From: an uncultured Spirochaetaceae bacterium
GTDB lineage: Bacteria; Spirochaetota; Spirochaetia; Treponematales; Treponemataceae
NCBI GenBank assembly: GCA_902766345.1
Contig: CACXDK010000063.1
Span: 1 to 5,661 of the forward strand
Direction of reading: 5' to 3'
Length of the DNA stretch: 5,661 nucleotides
The position numbers were made by a program, and so were the translations under genes. Below are positions 4,775-5,661 of the stretch, one piece after another. Within the stretch, counting starts at the first letter, position 1, and every line of letters begins with the position of its first letter. The notes below the pieces were generated by a model. The model searched no databases and was not told the DNA's origin. It saw nothing but the letters and a program-made list of their open reading frames with translations.

Positions 4775-5661
4775 ATGAAAAGAAATAATGCAGTTCTTGG
4801 AATTCAGCGTTGGGAAAAGAAATGGGGGCTTATATTTATAGCTCCATGGCTTGTTGGCTTTTTACTGTTCTATTTTGGCCCTATGGTATCGTCTTTTATA
4901 TTTTCGTTTTTAGATTATAATTTGATACAGCCAGAGGCTACAAAATTTATCGGATTGTCAAATTGGAAAAGGGCATTTTTGGAAGATCCGATTGTAATGA
5001 AATCCATAGCACATATTCTTGAATACAGTTTGATTTCACTGCCCATTTCATTCTGTTTTTCTCTTTTCATAGCCTTTCTTTTAAACAATCAGCACTTGCT
5101 GGGAAAAAAGCTTTTCAGGGCATTATTCTATCTTCCAAGCATGGTTCCTTTCGTGGCAACAGTTCTAATATGGAAAGGCATAATGAATGAACAGACAGGA
5201 TGGTTCAACATTCTTTTGAATCAATCTGGTCTGCCGGGGGTAAGATGGCTTTCCAGTTCAAAATGGATTTACTTCTCATACACAATGATAGGATTATGGG
5301 GATGCGGTAATACAATACTAATTCTTCTAGCCGGATTACAAGGAGTACCGCAGGAATTATATGAAGCCGCAACAATTGATGGGGCCAATTCATGGCAGAG
5401 AATGACAGCAGTTACAATTCCTATGCTTACTCCTGTTATTTTTTACAACATTCTTATAAGCGTAATTAACTTAATGCAATTTTTCCTAATTCCTATGGTA
5501 ATGAACAATGGTGATGGTTTCCCTAACGGAACAACAAACTTTCCAATGGTTTATTTCTACAGACAGGCATTTTCTTACTTTAGCATGGGATTTGGTGCAG
5601 TTATTGCGTGGGTAATATTTTTTATAGGAATGATTTTTACTCTAATCTTGTTTGGAACATC
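4775..5661 (+). CDS. ABC transporter sugar permease, MalF/UgpA type (3'-partial)
   Basis: The frame stays open from the ATG at 4775 to the window end, giving 295 residues of a family usually about 290-310 long, so little is missing. The short basic N-terminus (MKRNNAVLGIQRWEKKW) leads into TM1 (GLIFIAPWLVGFLLFYFGP). Further membrane segments are near SLISLPISFCFSLFIAFLL, LFYLPSMVPFVATVLIW and MIGLWGCGNTILILLAG. The EAA loop that docks the ATPase reads EAATIDGANSWQRMTAVTIPML, starting at E197, and is a good match to the EAA...G consensus. A later segment near GAVIAWVIFFIGMIF is the last helix. It should pair with a MalG-type permease and a shared ATPase beyond the window. An in-frame GTG at 4736 (or 4739) sits 5 bases after a strong Shine-Dalgarno and would add 13 residues (VVHFSPECITLKN). 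I prefer the ATG because the N-terminus then has normal family length and the extra codons form the stem of a hairpin, but the start is not certain. Confidence 0.9.
   Translation, partial: MKRNNAVLGIQRWEKKWGLIFIAPWLVGFLLFYFGPMVSSFIFSFLDYNLIQPEATKFIGLSNWKRAFLEDPIVMKSIAHILEYSLISLPISFCFSLFIAFLLNNQHLLGKKLFRALFYLPSMVPFVATVLIWKGIMNEQTGWFNILLNQSGLPGVRWLSSSKWIYFSYTMIGLWGCGNTILILLAGLQGVPQELYEAATIDGANSWQRMTAVTIPMLTPVIFYNILISVINLMQFFLIPMVMNNGDGFPNGTTNFPMVYFYRQAFSYFSMGFGAVIAWVIFFIGMIFTLILFGT

Overview
This window holds the junction of a multidrug-exporter gene and a sugar-use locus from an AT-rich bacterium, roughly 40% G+C by eye. Genes have strong AGGAGG-type ribosome binding sites and near-consensus housekeeping promoters, and the sugar-binding protein is a lipoprotein. 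That fits a host-associated anaerobe such as a Treponema-like spirochaete or a clostridial Firmicute. The sequence alone does not settle which, and no rRNA or other phylogenetic marker is present.

Layout: (1) positions 1-677, plus strand, the C-terminal half of a MATE-family exporter that enters from the left. (2) Positions 674-1705, minus strand, a LacI-family repressor that converges on the MATE gene; the two stop codons share one CTAG at the centre of an interrupted palindrome. (3) Positions 1723-3159, minus strand, a cytoplasmic GH30 glycoside hydrolase, 17 bp upstream of the repressor gene and evidently in one operon with it. (4) Positions 3160-3330, a divergent control region with two back-to-back promoters and three copies of a CG-centred palindrome, consensus TGTTTRCGYAAACA. 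(5) Positions 3331-4713, plus strand, an ABC-transporter sugar-binding lipoprotein. (6) A strong RNA hairpin at 4734-4766 between an isolated Shine-Dalgarno sequence and the permease ATG. (7) Position 4775 to the window end, a MalF/UgpA-type permease, cut just before its C-terminus.

How it works together (inference): the lipoprotein captures an oligosaccharide, probably a beta-linked gluco-oligosaccharide judging from the GH30 type. The permease, with a second permease and an ATPase presumably beyond the window, imports it, and the intracellular GH30 enzyme hydrolyses it. The LacI protein probably represses both arms through the three operators, the outer two being 88 bp apart, and is released by the sugar or a breakdown product. 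The MATE gene looks unrelated.

I see no mobile element, CRISPR array, tRNA or rRNA. The gene content is a familiar type. The more unusual parts are regulatory: the symmetrical divergent control region, and the hairpin that seems to split the permease ribosome binding site.
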